Shown here in pieces: positions 5,639 to 5,840 of a DNA stretch of 5,840 bases (positions are counted from its first letter, which is position 1; each line of letters starts with the position of its first letter). The notes under the pieces were generated by a model that was given only the letters and a program-made list of their open reading frames with translations, had not been told where the DNA came from and did no database searches. The stretch comes from Bacteroidaceae bacterium (GTDB lineage: Bacteria; Bacteroidota; Bacteroidia; Bacteroidales; Bacteroidaceae). A program made the position numbers and the translations under genes. The DNA lies in assembly GCA_016302435.1 (NCBI GenBank), contig JAEDNQ010000141.1, forward strand, positions 1-5,840, in the 5' to 3' direction.

Positions 5639-5720
5639 AACAGCAATTGCCTGCAATGTAACAGCAATTATCAAAAATAATATCTAACAAATTGCTGTCT
5701 AATTGCTTGTAATTGCTGTT
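5639..5720. repeat. Dyad-symmetric, helically phased GCAAT array (array A)
   Basis: GCAAT occurs at 5643-5647, 5653-5657 and 5664-5668, and its complement ATTGC at 5691-5695, 5702-5706 and 5712-5716. Spacings are 10 and 11 bp on the left and 11 and 10 on the right. All three pairs are exactly symmetric about 5679.5. The outer and inner units are extended: AACAGCAATT at 5639-5648 and 5660-5669, AATTGCTGT(T) at 5690-5698 and 5711-5720. The centre (5670-5689) is A/T-rich and unpaired. The whole is an 82-bp imperfect palindrome. Confidence 0.85.
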
Positions 5721-5739
5721 TAAAACAAAAATCATTGGT

Positions 5740-5754
5740 GTCCGCTGGGCGGAC
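5740..5754. repeat. Compact GC hairpin between the two arrays
   Basis: GTCCGC (5740-5745) and GCGGAC (5749-5754) form a perfect 6-bp stem with loop TGG. No T-tract follows, so it is not an obvious terminator. GTCCGC also occurs at 5613-5618, just left of array A. Confidence 0.6.
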
Positions 5755-5769
5755 TGTGTTGGTGAACGT

Positions 5770-5840
5770 GAATTGCCATGAATTGACCGCGAATTGGGGT
5801 GAATTAATTTTCTTTAATTTACGGATAATTTATGGAAATT
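5770..5840. repeat. Dyad-symmetric, helically phased AATT array (array B), reaches window edge
   Basis: AATT begins at 5771, 5781, 5792, 5802, 5806, 5816, 5827 and 5837, giving spacings 10, 11, 10, 4, 10, 11, 10. The pattern is exactly symmetric about 5805.5. Comparing the left arm (5771-5805) with the reverse complement of the right arm (5806-5840), 24 of 35 positions are identical, including CCAT and CCG blocks between the AATT units. The left units extend to GAATTG. The array may continue beyond 5840. Nothing coding is seen in it. Confidence 0.85.

Noticed and set aside
5503..5840. CRISPR array
   Set aside because: Repeat units are 4-10 bp with no spacers of 25-40 bp, and there are no cas genes.
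5540..5840. Chromosomal or plasmid replication origin
   Set aside because: One good DnaA-box-like site plus A/T-rich phased repeats is suggestive, but there is no dnaA, rep or other origin-linked gene and no cluster of consensus boxes.
5639..5840. Terminal inverted repeats of an insertion sequence
   Set aside because: Each palindrome is self-contained, with no transposase between arms and no target duplication visible.

Overview
The window looks like chromosomal DNA from a member of Bacteroidota, most likely a Prevotella-like Bacteroidales. Three things point there. Promoter boxes of the Bacteroidota form TAnnTTTG sit upstream of several genes. Start codons follow A-rich leaders with no Shine-Dalgarno sequence. 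The mscL-gap neighbourhood is, from memory, familiar in this order. There are four confident protein-coding genes, one probable very small lipoprotein gene, and no rRNA, tRNA or CRISPR array.

Layout. Positions 11-1324 (+) encode a MATE-family efflux transporter, whose true start may lie left of the window. It converges on mscL (1467-1925, -), and a 12-bp perfect hairpin between them can terminate both. Two back-to-back TAACTTTG boxes (1987-1994 and 2008-2015) fire mscL leftwards and a 30-codon lipoprotein-like ORF (2037-2129) rightwards. A poorly coding leader region of about 290 bp precedes gap (2420-3448, +), a type I NAD-dependent glyceraldehyde-3-phosphate dehydrogenase with the codon bias of a highly expressed gene. 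Gap ends at a textbook intrinsic terminator, and the promoter of the next gene is partly built into that hairpin. The next gene (3645-5255, +) is a YbiT/YkpA-type ABC-F ATPase with one intact and one degenerate ATP site.

The last 585 bp hold no convincing protein gene but are the most structured part of the window. In order they contain a leftward promoter-like box, a triple 10-bp tandem repeat, an 11-bp-stem hairpin followed by a T-tract, a dyad-symmetric array of AACAGCAATT/GCAAT units, a short GC hairpin, and a second dyad-symmetric array of eight AATT units spaced 10/11/10-4-10/11/10. This second array runs to the right edge of the window. Repeats spaced at the helical pitch and arranged as large palindromes suggest curved DNA, a multi-protomer binding site, a structured RNA or a small non-autonomous repeat element. 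I cannot say which from sequence alone.

The genes do not form one pathway. They are independent housekeeping or stress units (drug/metabolite export, osmotic safety valve, glycolysis, ribosome-associated ATPase), each with its own promoter.
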